A DNA stretch of 36,351 nucleotides from JAVBNU01 sp031551265 (GCA_031551265.1 JAVBNU010000076.1:1-36351), one strand, 5' to 3'. Shown: positions 17,368 to 24,840, numbered from the stretch's first letter. The notes: generated by a model from the letters alone, not told the origin. Translations and numbers: made by a program.

Positions 17368-17489
17368 TGCCGCCCCGGACATTAGTTTTTGGAGTATTCA
17401 TCAAACGTGTATACACGGGGTCTCATAACTATGAGTTCCCGCATATTTACGTTTTAAGTAAAACTCAAAAATCGCGCTGCGGGACGGCA
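17368..17489. repeat. Structured dispersed element, copy B
   Basis: A clean three-way-junction fold: outer TGCCG (17368-17372) with CGGCA (17485-17489); arm 1 CCCCG (17373-17377) with CGGGG (17416-17420); a small hairpin CTCATaactATGAG between the arms; arm 2 TCCCGCA (17437-17443) with TGCGGGA (17478-17484). It lies between fliH and the fliG-position gene, 6 nt from the latter's stop. Confidence 0.75.
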
Positions 17490-17495
17490 AATCTT

Positions 17496-18482
17496 CTATT
17501 TAGTTGTCAATGCTGCTTTTTCTTCCAGATAGTTGCATAAAATTGCGGTTATGTGTGGCGGGAAATGAAAGTTCTCCCGTTCTTCTTGTGAATTAATTAA
17601 TTTCTTAATTTGTGTGCGCTCTTTTTCAATGATAGCTGAAATTTGGTTCTTATCCGAATTATTTACAATTGCATTAAGTTTTGAGTTGAGTTTAGAGGCG
17701 TTTAATTTTTTTGTTTTAGGCAGATTTTGTTTTATTTCTCTCAAGCATTTAATTGCAATTGTGCTGTCGAGTTTGACCTGCAAATCAGGCATTTGAATAT
17801 ATTGCAAGATGAGGTCGGCATCTTTTGGGTTAAACTTTTTGATAATGGATTTAACTTTATCGACAGGCATGTTTTTGAGTAATAGCGCGAGTGATGCCAG
17901 TTTTAAAATACGATTGCTTTGTTTTTTGTCAGGCGAACCATGCTGTTGTGGCTGATGAGAGGCTTCTTCTTCTTGCTCGGCTTCTTGTTGTTGTTTTGCC
18001 ATATCATCAATATTGGATTGATTTATTGCGTTTTCAGCCAAATCGTCATTAATAACCCCGCGAGTAGTGAGGTCTTTGACTATTTCATCAAAAGCTTTTT
18101 TAACGTGCTGTTCGACAAGCATTATTATTTGCTGCATCGGAATGTCTTTGAGGATGGCAAGTTTAGCAATCTCAAAGACTGTAAACGCGACTTTTTGCAG
18201 GACTTCATCACGAACTTCAATAGGCAGATTGCTTCGGATAATATCAATCGCTTTGTGGAAAGTCCATTCACCGATGAATTGGCAAATTATGCTTGCCTGT
18301 TGGGCGTTGAGAGTAATAGTTGTGTCTTTGTCAAGCGCTTCACCTGCGACCATACAGTAGTTAAAGACGAGGTTTATAATGTATGCTTTACCGTTTTCGT
18401 CAATATCAGGAGGAATGACACCGCTAGCTTGCTGTGCCAGATTTTTCGCAAAATCTTCAAAATTAAATCCTTCTATTGGCAA
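17496..18482 (-). CDS. Putative divergent FliG-like protein (fliG position)
   Basis: A 328-aa protein encoded between fliF and fliH, the normal slot of fliG, the rotor/switch protein. The length (about 330 aa) also fits FliG. It lacks the clear FliG signatures I would expect, such as the C-terminal torque helix with its charged EDIxxLDDR-like stretch. It has an all-helical N-terminal part (1-150), a Gln/Glu-rich low-complexity linker (about 160-190, KQQQEAEQEEE...QPQQHG), and a helical domain starting ILKLASLALLLKNMPVDKVKSIIKKFNPKDADLIL that resembles FliG-middle/MgtE-N superhelices. FliF next door keeps a C-terminal acidic/Trp helix of the kind that binds FliG. I call it FliG-like on context and weak similarity only. 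Confidence 0.5.
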   Translation of the reverse strand: MPIEGFNFEDFAKNLAQQASGVIPPDIDENGKAYIINLVFNYCMVAGEALDKDTTITLNAQQASIICQFIGEWTFHKAIDIIRSNLPIEVRDEVLQKVAFTVFEIAKLAILKDIPMQQIIMLVEQHVKKAFDEIVKDLTTRGVINDDLAENAINQSNIDDMAKQQQEAEQEEEASHQPQQHGSPDKKQSNRILKLASLALLLKNMPVDKVKSIIKKFNPKDADLILQYIQMPDLQVKLDSTIAIKCLREIKQNLPKTKKLNASKLNSKLNAIVNNSDKNQISAIIEKERTQIKKLINSQEERENFHFPPHITAILCNYLEEKAALTTK

Positions 18483-18511
18483 TTAGTTTCCTCCACGTCC
18501 GTTTGTGCTGA

Positions 18512-20191
18512 TTATACGCGCTCTATCCAGCTTTGTACTTCATCAGCAAATTCATCCTCATCGAGTTCGTCTATGTTCTCTGATAAATCTGAAATTGTTT
18601 CCATGAGCTCAGGTATAGCTGGGTTTTGATATTGTTCTTCAATTTGCTCAACCTGTTGTTGAGGCTGACTTGCATTTACCTTTTGCTCAAGCATATTTTG
18701 TGCAAGCTGAGTTTGGCGTTCGATTAACTCGGCTGCTTTTAGGTTTACATCTTGTAGTTGTTTTTCTTGTTCTAGAGTTTTTTCTTTGATTTCGTCTAAT
18801 TCACGTTTTTGACGGTCTGCGTCTGCTTTTAGCTTGCCATTAATGAGGACGAATCCTGCACACAGAATTACAAACAGGATAACGCCCAGCAGCCACCACG
18901 GGTTGCCGCTCGGGTCAACTTTTGGCAGTGCAACAGGCTTGTCTGAGGCAAGGAACGGGTCGAGCTTGTCTGAAAATGCAAGAGTTACATTGTCGGGATT
19001 AGCTTTTGGCGATGCAGCCGAGGCAACCAGATTTCTCAATTCATTGAGAGACATGTTCGTTGGTACTGAGCTTTGGTCGAGGGTAACGGCGATTGAGATT
19101 TCTTCGATAACGCCGGGTTTCATATACTCGTTAACTTGGGTTTTGCTGACGCCGTATTGTGTTTCTTTTGCTGTGCGCTGGTAATTGCGGTTTTGAGACG
19201 AGTTGCTGCCTGTAGCCGGCAGGCCGTTCGGCAGGTATGTACTTACGGCATTAACCCCTTTTGTGGAGTCTTGAGTTTGGTCGCCTAAGCCTTCTGCAAA
19301 AATTTGTTCGGACACAGCTGTTTTTTGGTCGGGATTGTAGATAAGACTTGTTTTTTCAAGAGGCGCTTCTCTCAGCTGTGTGCTGACTGTGACGACGAAA
19401 TTGCCTTTGCCGACTAATTTGTTCAACTGAGATTGAACTTTTTGTGTCATATAGCGGTCGTTTTCTTGCATTTTTGCGAGGATATCATCCTCAGCGCCGA
19501 TTACACTGTTATAAACATTGCCGTTGGTGTCTGTTATAGAGATATTGGACATTTCTAAGCCGTTGATGCTGCCGAGTAAGAGGTTTTCGATGGCTCTTAC
19601 TTTAAGCTCGGGTAAAACCTCACCGCTTTTGAGTACAATTTGTACAGTTGCCGTGATAGGTTTTTTATCTGCCGTGAACATTGTTTGTTCGGGGATTGAG
19701 ACAAAAACTGATGCGCTTTCAATAGGCTCGATTTTTCTTATAAGACGCGATAATTCGCCATTCACGGCGCGTGAAAGTCTGATTCTTTTATCTTCTTTTG
19801 TGGAGGTGAAGTCGCCTTTGTCGAAGATTTCTAAGCCGACATTTTGGTCCATATAGCCGCTTCTTACAATGGCAATAAGCGCTCTGTCACGCTCTTCCAT
19901 CGTGCGGCCTTTAGGAAGAACCAGTGTGGACTTGGTTCCTGATGTACCGCGCATTACCTGTATGCCTTCTTTGGCTAAAAGTGCTTGAATTTCCAGTGCT
20001 TTACCTTGATTATCAGTAGTTAGCAATTCAATGTTTTCTTTTATTTTTTCAGGTTTTTTAATTCCCTCGGAGTTGTTGTTTTTGCTTGCAGAACCGGCTA
20101 TTAAAAAGATTATAAGAAGTAGAATAACTGCTACCCCTGCAATTATTCCTATTAATAATGGCCTATTTTTTAATAAATCTTGAAAATTCAT
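18512..20191 (-). CDS. fliF: Flagellar MS-ring protein FliF
   Basis: The 559-aa inner-membrane ring protein on which the flagellum is built. Two membrane segments are seen: GIIAGVAVILLLIIFLIAG (about residues 14-32) and WWLLGVILFVILCAGFVLI near residue 430. Between them lies the periplasmic ring domain, with VNGELSRLIRKIEPIESASVFVSIPEQ, TATVQIVLKSG and the NGLEMSNISITDTNG motif, followed by the Ser/Asn-rich periplasmic loop. The C-terminus is acidic and ends VQSWIERV, matching the FliG-binding tail of other FliF proteins. The next gene begins 29 nt after its stop. Confidence 0.94.
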   Translation of the reverse strand: MNFQDLLKNRPLLIGIIAGVAVILLLIIFLIAGSASKNNNSEGIKKPEKIKENIELLTTDNQGKALEIQALLAKEGIQVMRGTSGTKSTLVLPKGRTMEERDRALIAIVRSGYMDQNVGLEIFDKGDFTSTKEDKRIRLSRAVNGELSRLIRKIEPIESASVFVSIPEQTMFTADKKPITATVQIVLKSGEVLPELKVRAIENLLLGSINGLEMSNISITDTNGNVYNSVIGAEDDILAKMQENDRYMTQKVQSQLNKLVGKGNFVVTVSTQLREAPLEKTSLIYNPDQKTAVSEQIFAEGLGDQTQDSTKGVNAVSTYLPNGLPATGSNSSQNRNYQRTAKETQYGVSKTQVNEYMKPGVIEEISIAVTLDQSSVPTNMSLNELRNLVASAASPKANPDNVTLAFSDKLDPFLASDKPVALPKVDPSGNPWWLLGVILFVILCAGFVLINGKLKADADRQKRELDEIKEKTLEQEKQLQDVNLKAAELIERQTQLAQNMLEQKVNASQPQQQVEQIEEQYQNPAIPELMETISDLSENIDELDEDEFADEVQSWIERV

Positions 20192-20248
20192 AGTTTACTT
20201 GTCTTTATCTCAGTAATATTATACATTTTATTTTAGGAAAAATGAATA

Positions 20249-20587
20249 TTATACTTGTATTTGGGTTATTTTTTCATACGATTGGATGACTTTGGTTGTT
20301 ATTTGTGTAGCAATTGAAATTCCTAATTCCGCTTTAGCCATTGCTGTCATTACATCGTGGATATCTACGTTTTTGTCACCGTTCATTAAGCTAACCATCA
20401 GTGCGTCAGGTTTTTCCATTTCTGCGTTCATGTTTTCAACTAAACCGCTGAAAACAGTCTTGAAATCAGAAGCACCCGGCTGCTCGATGCTGTCGAGTCT
20501 TGCTGAAGGCATGTTGAATTGGGTGTCGAGTTTTGAGGTTTCGATTCCACCGTATAAATTTATTTTTGGTATTTGATTGTGTAGCAT
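20249..20587 (-). CDS. fliE: Flagellar hook-basal body complex protein FliE
   Basis: A 112-aa junction protein linking the MS ring to the rod. The C-terminal half carries the family pattern NVDIHDVMTAMAKAELGISI followed by ...TKVIQSYEKITQIQV. It is encoded between the rod-associated genes and fliF, and the transglycosylase gene ends 10 nt upstream, so the genes are co-transcribed. Confidence 0.93.
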   Translation of the reverse strand: MLHNQIPKINLYGGIETSKLDTQFNMPSARLDSIEQPGASDFKTVFSGLVENMNAEMEKPDALMVSLMNGDKNVDIHDVMTAMAKAELGISIATQITTKVIQSYEKITQIQV

Positions 20588-20597
20588 TTTTTATTTC

Positions 20598-21290
20598 CTA
20601 TCCTAAATAATTCGCGAGAATACTTTTAACGTAGTTTTGAGTTTCTTTGAATGGGGGTACGCCTTTGTACTTGTCAACGTTGCCACCGCCTGCGTTGTAG
20701 GCTGCGAGTGCAAGTACGAGATTGCCGTTATATCGTGCCATCAGGCCTTTCAGGTGTCTAACACCGCCATCAATATTTTGTACGGGGTTCATCGGATCAG
20801 TTACGCCTAAACCTTTTGCAGTTGCGGGCATTAATTGCATTAGCCCCTGTGCACCGGCATGTGAAACGGCTTTTGTATTGAAGCCTGATTCTTGTTTTAT
20901 GACGGCCTGAATTAGTTTTTCGTCCATATCATATTTTTTGGAGATTTGAGAAATTAAATTTAGTATTTCAGGTTTTGAGGCGCTGGAGGGAGTTTTTATG
21001 GCAACATTTGCAGCTGCTTTAATATTTGCGCCGTCAATGCCGCTTACTGTCGGCGTTGCAGTTGCGATATTTGTTTTGGTAACTTTTGCTAAATTTGTCG
21101 GGATGCCGAAAGAGACGTTTGTTCCCTGACTTTTTTTAAGCATTTCTGCGAAAGAGGTTTCTTTAGTCGTATCTGTACCATTGACTTTTGTTAATTGGTC
21201 AATGTGTGCATTGAGTTGGGCAGCACGTGCTATAGCAGCGTCTTGTCCGCCCGAATTTATTAAATTCTGTATTTTTTCAGTGAAGGCCAT
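20598..21290 (-). CDS. Flagellar-operon lytic transglycosylase (SLT family)
   Basis: A 230-aa protein with a C-terminal SLT goose-lysozyme-like domain (about residues 108-228). The catalytic Glu is in IKQESGF (E134), followed by SHAGAQGLMQLMPATA and the ALAAYNAGGG motif. The N-terminal 100 residues are a low-complexity Thr/Ala-rich region with no signal peptide. That fits a protein exported by the flagellar apparatus, like the muramidase half of FlgJ. Its place between flgC and fliE suggests it opens the peptidoglycan for the rod. The ribosome-binding site is weak. The name FlgJ should not be used without the rod-cap domain, which I do not see. Confidence 0.88.
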   Translation of the reverse strand: MAFTEKIQNLINSGGQDAAIARAAQLNAHIDQLTKVNGTDTTKETSFAEMLKKSQGTNVSFGIPTNLAKVTKTNIATATPTVSGIDGANIKAAANVAIKTPSSASKPEILNLISQISKKYDMDEKLIQAVIKQESGFNTKAVSHAGAQGLMQLMPATAKGLGVTDPMNPVQNIDGGVRHLKGLMARYNGNLVLALAAYNAGGGNVDKYKGVPPFKETQNYVKSILANYLG

Positions 21291-21331
21291 ATTTTTATTT
21301 ATCTCTCGTTTAATTTAGTAACTAACTGGAA

Positions 21332-21381
21332 GGTCAGGCACCGCCTGATGTTAGAGTTTTGTCAGGCATTGCCTGACCTAC
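21332..21381. repeat. Double TCAGGC hairpin with CTAC tail
   Basis: TCAGGCaccGCCTGA (21334-21348) and GTCAGGCattGCCTGAC (21361-21377) form two tandem palindromes. The outer GGTCAGGCA/TGCCTGACC is also a perfect 9-bp inverted repeat. The CTAC tail links it to the CCTACA class. It sits inside the flagellar operon between flgC and the transglycosylase gene. Confidence 0.7.
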
Positions 21382-21389
21382 TTTCTATT

Positions 21390-21836
21390 TTAGTTTCTTC
21401 CTATTTCAACTGCGCGTTGGGCCATTGCTTTGGCTATTGTGATGATGGCTGCGTTGGCTTCGTAAGCGCGTCTTGCAATTGTTGCGTCTGCCATTTCAAC
21501 TAACGGGCTGACGTTTGATGTGCGCACGTAGCCGTTTTCGTCGGCATCAGGATGTCCCGGGCGATACATGCGCTCGCCTAGTGTCGGGTCTTCAATAATG
21601 CCGGTCATTCTGACTCCGCCTTGTGCGAAGGGTATTGAGCCGATGCCAAAAACGGTCTCTTTCATTGAATTCATTACGCCTGCGAATGAAATATCATCTG
21701 TTGAGTTAATTACAGGAATTTTACGCACATAGTTGGGCGTGTCGATGTTCGCCATGTTTTTTGCGGCGATTTCCAGACGTTGTCCGTGAACGCTTACGGC
21801 ATTTATGCCGGTATTCATTGAATCCATTAAACCCAT
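21390..21836 (-). CDS. flgC: Flagellar basal-body rod protein FlgC
   Basis: A 148-aa proximal rod protein. The N-terminus has the rod/hook motif GQRLEIAAKNMANIDTPNY. The C-terminus has the typical FlgC pattern DENGYVRTSNVSPLVEMAD followed by ARRAYEANAAIITIAKAM. It starts 2 nt after the flgB stop (TAA-TT-ATG), so the two are translationally linked. Confidence 0.96.
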   Translation of the reverse strand: MGLMDSMNTGINAVSVHGQRLEIAAKNMANIDTPNYVRKIPVINSTDDISFAGVMNSMKETVFGIGSIPFAQGGVRMTGIIEDPTLGERMYRPGHPDADENGYVRTSNVSPLVEMADATIARRAYEANAAIITIAKAMAQRAVEIGRN

Positions 21837-21838
21837 AA

Positions 21839-22183
21839 TTATTTACCTACGTTTACTATTGTTTTCATTTCCGTGATTATACTTGACATGCGTCTTGCTG
21901 CTACGGAGTATAGCACTGATGTTTTTTGCATTTCAGCCAGTTCATAAACCGGGTTAACAGGCCCTTGTTGATCTTCGATGACACCTGAAGCGCCTAGTTT
22001 TTGTGATAATTGTGTTTCAAGCGGGCTGTTCATCGTGCCTAAATATTGTGAAAAGTTTAAATCTTTTCGCACATAATTGGGTGTGTCCATGTTGGCAAGG
22101 TTGGCGCTCAAAACCTCCTGACGTTTGGTTATCAGGTCTAGCACAATACTTGTTTTTTGTATGCTGTTATGGGGTGTGTACAT
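21839..22183 (-). CDS. flgB: Flagellar basal-body rod protein FlgB
   Basis: A 114-aa proximal rod protein, first gene of the large flagellar operon. It has the rod motif RQEVLSANLANMDTPNYVRKDLNF and a C-terminal heptad helix (ELAEMQKTSVLYSVAARRM...). The ATG is preceded by GTGAGGTTAG. The promoter lies about 34 nt upstream, giving a short leader. Confidence 0.95.
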   Translation of the reverse strand: MYTPHNSIQKTSIVLDLITKRQEVLSANLANMDTPNYVRKDLNFSQYLGTMNSPLETQLSQKLGASGVIEDQQGPVNPVYELAEMQKTSVLYSVAARRMSSIITEMKTIVNVGK

Positions 22184-22216
22184 TCTAACCTCACTATTTT
22201 CCCAACAATTACATGT

Positions 22217-22244
22217 ATATTAATGATGTCGGCATAAAAGTCAA
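22217..22244 (-). promoter_or_regulatory. Promoter of the large flagellar operon (flgB)
   Basis: On the minus strand, TTGACT (plus 22239-22244), a 16-nt spacer containing TGCCGACATCAT, then TAATAT (plus 22217-22222). The same arrangement, spacer length and most bases recur before the flgF-type gene at 26575-26602. The start codon lies about 34 nt downstream. Confidence 0.7.
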
Positions 22245-22282
22245 TTTCTACGACTTTCCGGCAAAAAAATCATATGTTTAAA

Positions 22283-22308
22283 TGAGAAGTACTTAAAAAA
22301 GCTAAAGT
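22283..22308 (-). promoter_or_regulatory. Conserved upstream box of flagellar promoter 1
   Basis: On the plus strand TGAGAAGTACTTAAAAAAG followed by CTAAAGT. It matches 26641-26666 with two differences in 26 nt, and both boxes lie 39 nt from their -35 elements. It contains the palindrome AAGTACTT. Probably a binding site for an activator or alpha-CTD. Confidence 0.6.
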
Positions 22309-22343
22309 ATAACAGAACTCACTAGTTTAAAACTTTGCTTGTA

Positions 22344-22428
22344 GTCGTCCCGCACTTGATGCGGGATCTATCCAGCAGTATAGTGTAATTCTAAACTGGT
22401 AAGATGCCGGCTCAAAGGCCGGCATGAC
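22344..22428. repeat. GTCATCCCG-type palindromic repeat (family 1), compact copy
   Basis: GTCGTCCCGCAcTTGATGCGGGATCTATCCAGC forms the first hairpin, then CTGGTAAGATGCCGGctcaaaggCCGGCATGAC closes it. The ends are inverted (GTCGTCCCG...GGCATGAC) and the middle CCAGC/CTGG also pairs. It lies in the gap between the flagellar promoter and the MuF-like island. Confidence 0.8.
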
Positions 22429-22628
22429 ATGAACTTGGCTATTTTTTACACCAAAAAATTAATAATGTAACAAATATTAAGTTAAGTTTTATTTGCCTTA
22501 AAGGCTTATGCTGCAATATTTTTAACCATCAATTAATTAATAACTTATTTAATTATTAAGGATAGCTTTTGTTCCAAAAATAAAGAAATAATAGGCAATT
22601 AGTATTAAATTATTTACGGAGAATAACA

Positions 22629-23318
22629 ATGATAAATGAATTTGTAGACCATCAAATACAAAAAGTTGCAGAGCACAATGCAAGAACTAAATACCATGAA
22701 GAAATATACGCTAAACAATATGGAACGAACAACATCAATAAACCTGAGCCTGTCGAGATAAAAATTGATTTCGACCCTTTGATTAAGGAGATTAAAAATA
22801 TTGCGAATGAAATTTTTAGCAGATATGTCAAAAACGCTGCTGAATCAAAACCTGATTATGATGTTGTTTACGGATATGTATTAAAAACCGTCAGGGAGAC
22901 AGTCGCTGAGTATAAACAAGATATTCAAAACACGATACCTGCTGCTCAAAGTGAAGTCACTGATATAACAGAGCAGGTTAAGGAGTTGTTGGCGTTTTTG
23001 AGAGAGCATAAACAAAATGTAGGTGCAGAGCAAGCAATGAAAGATTTTCAGCTCGGGTTGAATTTACTTTATATAGATAAAAATCACATACCTGAGGAAA
23101 TTCGTACCAGATTGAAAGAAGACGGGGAATTTGGAGAGAAAACTTTCGCAGTTGCCGCAGAATTGTGCAAATACTACCCTGCGCGAATAATCAAAAAATA
23201 TATTCGCCGTGGTGCAATTAACAACACTGTTTTTGATACAAAAAATGACGAGTCCATCGACACTGATGAAAAAGTTGCCGATGTCTGGGATGATTTGCAT
23301 ATAGAAGAGAGGGCTTAA
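22629..23318 (+). CDS. Unknown protein with peptidoglycan-binding-like C-terminal segment
   Basis: A 229-aa protein, first gene of a two-gene operon with the MuF-like gene (1 nt between stop and ATG). The N-terminal 130 residues are charged and helical. Residues about 138-192 read DFQLGLNLLYID..., EDGEFGEKTFAVAAELCKYY, resembling the DG.fG..T..A...F repeat of peptidoglycan-binding domains in phage lysins and secreted hydrolases. No signal peptide is visible. RBS: ACGGAGAATAAC before the ATG. It may be a phage-derived or effector-associated accessory protein. I am unsure of its function. Confidence 0.6.
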   Translation: MINEFVDHQIQKVAEHNARTKYHEEIYAKQYGTNNINKPEPVEIKIDFDPLIKEIKNIANEIFSRYVKNAAESKPDYDVVYGYVLKTVRETVAEYKQDIQNTIPAAQSEVTDITEQVKELLAFLREHKQNVGAEQAMKDFQLGLNLLYIDKNHIPEEIRTRLKEDGEFGEKTFAVAAELCKYYPARIIKKYIRRGAINNTVFDTKNDESIDTDEKVADVWDDLHIEERA

Positions 23319-23319
23319 T

Positions 23320-24036
23320 ATGAGCAATGTCGTATTAAAAGGTGGGATAAGCAATATTAAATATGTTTGGCGTACCGAAGGTGGGGCTTGCAAAGCCTGT
23401 CAGACCTTAGACGGTACAGAATATAACTCAGCAGAAGATATACCTGACCGCCCGCACCCTAATTGCAAATGCTATATTGAAGAAGTACCTGATGAAGAAC
23501 TTTGTGATTGCTATGAGTTGTGGGACCAGCTTGAAGAACTCATCGGAGACGCCAAAAGCTTGGAAACTGCTGTAAGAACTGAAATATCTGATATAGAACG
23601 TATTGAAACCAAATATTCGAATTTTGATTCTGAATATATGCAAAGTTTGATTAATGAACTGATAAGATTAGAAGATCCACTTAATACCATCTGGGAAACA
23701 ATAGGTATTTTTTTGGCAAATTATTTTGCACTGAGAGATGCCGATGTCATCGGTGGAGATAAATATTTTCATATAAAAGCTAACTGTGAATCTGCCCAAA
23801 AAGGTGTTATAGCTACATTTATGTCTGAAGTTATAAGTAATTTAAGAGAATGGGTTGATTCATATAAAAATGTTTACTTTAAAAAGATGACAATAGAAGC
23901 GAGTTTAAAGGATTGTGAAGAAGACCAAAAAGTAAATAAAGAAGGACGAGAATTGGGCAAGAAATATCCCAATGAAAATTCGAAAGATATTTTGAGAAAT
24001 AAAATGCCAAAAGGATTACCTGAAAGACACCGGTAA
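23320..24036 (+). CDS. MuF-like head-morphogenesis domain fused to unknown C-terminal domain
   Basis: A 238-aa protein. Residues about 14-54 match the C-terminal zinc-knuckle part of phage Mu gpF/SPP1 gp7 minor head proteins: W.TEGGAC24KAC27..LDG, then RPHPNC49KC51YI. A helical middle (about 60-140) leads to a distinct C-terminal domain (about 145-238) with DKYFHIKANCESAQKG, NLREWVD and KVNKEGRELGKK, ending GLPERHR. This kind of tail resembles C-terminal domains I recall from phage and polymorphic-toxin proteins, but I cannot name it. A MuF fragment joined to a variable C-terminus fits the MuF polymorphic-toxin layout. No capsid, portal or terminase genes are nearby. Confidence 0.6.
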   Translation: MSNVVLKGGISNIKYVWRTEGGACKACQTLDGTEYNSAEDIPDRPHPNCKCYIEEVPDEELCDCYELWDQLEELIGDAKSLETAVRTEISDIERIETKYSNFDSEYMQSLINELIRLEDPLNTIWETIGIFLANYFALRDADVIGGDKYFHIKANCESAQKGVIATFMSEVISNLREWVDSYKNVYFKKMTIEASLKDCEEDQKVNKEGRELGKKYPNENSKDILRNKMPKGLPERHR

Positions 24037-24059
24037 TATTGCTTATGTCATTCTGTGCG

Positions 24060-24088
24060 TTAACGAAGAATCCACTTTATAGTATAAT
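24060..24088 (+). promoter_or_regulatory. Promoter giving a near-leaderless transcript
   Basis: TTAACG (24060-24065), a 17-nt spacer and a perfect TATAAT (24083-24088). Transcription would begin about 24095, right at the ATG at 24096, and no Shine-Dalgarno is present. So the downstream small gene may be translated leaderless and independently of the MuF-like gene. Confidence 0.5.
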
Positions 24089-24095
24089 AGCATTT

Positions 24096-24353
24096 ATGAA
24101 AAAAAATTTTTTTATAATAAATACTGCTATTATTGTTATATTTTTCGTTCTTCTGTTTTTTGGCATAATATTTTTTACCAAAATATTATGTAGTGACTTA
24201 GAATTTTGTTTGGATTCCAGTTTTTGTAAAGAAGGACTCAAAATCAATACTGAATATGGCAAAATACTTATCAATAAAGAAAATTGCATAAAATACAATT
24301 GGCAGTGGGATGCAGAGCATAAGTGGTGCGATATGAACAGACACGTTAAATGA
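24096..24353 (+). CDS. Small membrane protein with Cys-rich C-terminus, possible immunity partner
   Basis: An 85-aa protein starting MKKNFFIINTAIIVIFFV. I chose this ATG over a TTG 57 nt upstream because the hydrophobic helix (about residues 5-30) then begins properly and a TATAAT lies just before it. The C-terminal half is soluble with four spaced cysteines (LEFCLDSSFCKE ... ENCIKYNWQWD ... KWCDM). A small membrane protein encoded just after a toxin-like gene is the typical placement of immunity proteins, but no functional evidence exists here. Confidence 0.5.
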   Translation: MKKNFFIINTAIIVIFFVLLFFGIIFFTKILCSDLEFCLDSSFCKEGLKINTEYGKILINKENCIKYNWQWDAEHKWCDMNRHVK

Positions 24354-24380
24354 AAATTTTTCTATGATAAAATCTTATAC

Positions 24381-24596
24381 ATGGAAAAAGATTCTCGTGT
24401 CGTATCATTTAGTTTAAAATTTGTTCTAAGTATGTTGCTAACTTTGTTTATGGGAGTTTCTTCAGCAATACCCGTCTTGGTTGTAGTTGGGCGCCCTTGG
24501 GAGTTCGGCTGTATAACCATTCTAATTGCAGAATGTAGGTTGGGTTGGACATTTTCATCCAACCCAACAATAAAGGTTATTACATCAGATATTTGA
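24381..24596 (+). CDS. Small hydrophobic ORF whose end is encoded by a repeat
   Basis: A 71-aa frame (MEKDSRVVSFSLKFVL...) with a membrane segment at about residues 12-36. TATGAT lies 14 nt before the ATG and no Shine-Dalgarno is present. The last 20 residues (CRLGWTFSSNPTIKVI...) come from the TTGGGTTGGA hairpin repeat, so the gene may have been cut by the repeat, or may not be a real gene. Confidence 0.3.
   Translation: MEKDSRVVSFSLKFVLSMLLTLFMGVSSAIPVLVVVGRPWEFGCITILIAECRLGWTFSSNPTIKVITSDI
24534..24569. repeat. TGTAGG hairpin repeat (TTGGGTTGGA type)
   Basis: TTGGGTTGGA (24540-24549) pairs with TCCAACCCAA (24558-24567), with TGTAGG at the left end: the CCTACA tail in the opposite orientation to the other copies. 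Confidence 0.75.
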
Positions 24597-24630
24597 TGGG
24601 TTAAATGAAGTTGTTTAACCCATCCTACAG
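24595..24630. repeat. CCTACA hairpin repeat (GATGGGTTAAA type)
   Basis: GATGGGTTAAA (24595-24605) pairs with TTTAACCCATC (24614-24624), then CTACAG. It ends at the stop codon of the minus-strand XRE gene and, with the copy at 24534, forms an inverted pair with respect to the tails. Confidence 0.75.
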
Positions 24631-24840
24631 TTAAAAATCAAATAATTCTTTTACGTCTATGCCAAGACCATCCGCAAGTGCTTTTATTTTGGATAAAGTT
24701 ATATCAGTTCTTGCTACTTCAACGTGGCCAATCATTGAACGCGAAATTCTTTCAGATTCCAACGCTTCCTGAGTCAGACCTTTTTCTTTGCGTAATTCTT
24801 TCAATCGATTTGCAAATTTTTGTAAAAATTCCTTGTCCAT
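24631..24840 (-). CDS. XRE-family transcriptional repressor
   Basis: A 69-aa protein that is essentially one Cro/C1-type HTH domain: FANRLKELRKEKGLTQEAL...ISRSMIGHVEVARTDITLSKIKALADGLGIDVKELFDF. I chose the ATG at 24840; a TTG two codons earlier is possible. It is divergent from the 61-aa protein at 24902. A perfect palindrome lies 7 nt upstream of its start, overlapping predicted promoters for both genes, which is the standard layout of an autoregulating XRE repressor. Likely it controls itself and its small neighbour, or the adjoining island. Confidence 0.88.
   Translation of the reverse strand: MDKEFLQKFANRLKELRKEKGLTQEALESERISRSMIGHVEVARTDITLSKIKALADGLGIDVKELFDF

Noticed and set aside
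22230..22236. Sigma-28 (FliA) promoter suggested by GCCGA in the flagellar spacers
   Set aside because: No TAAAGTTT-like -35 at the right distance in either operon; the TTGACT/TAATAT pair fits better.
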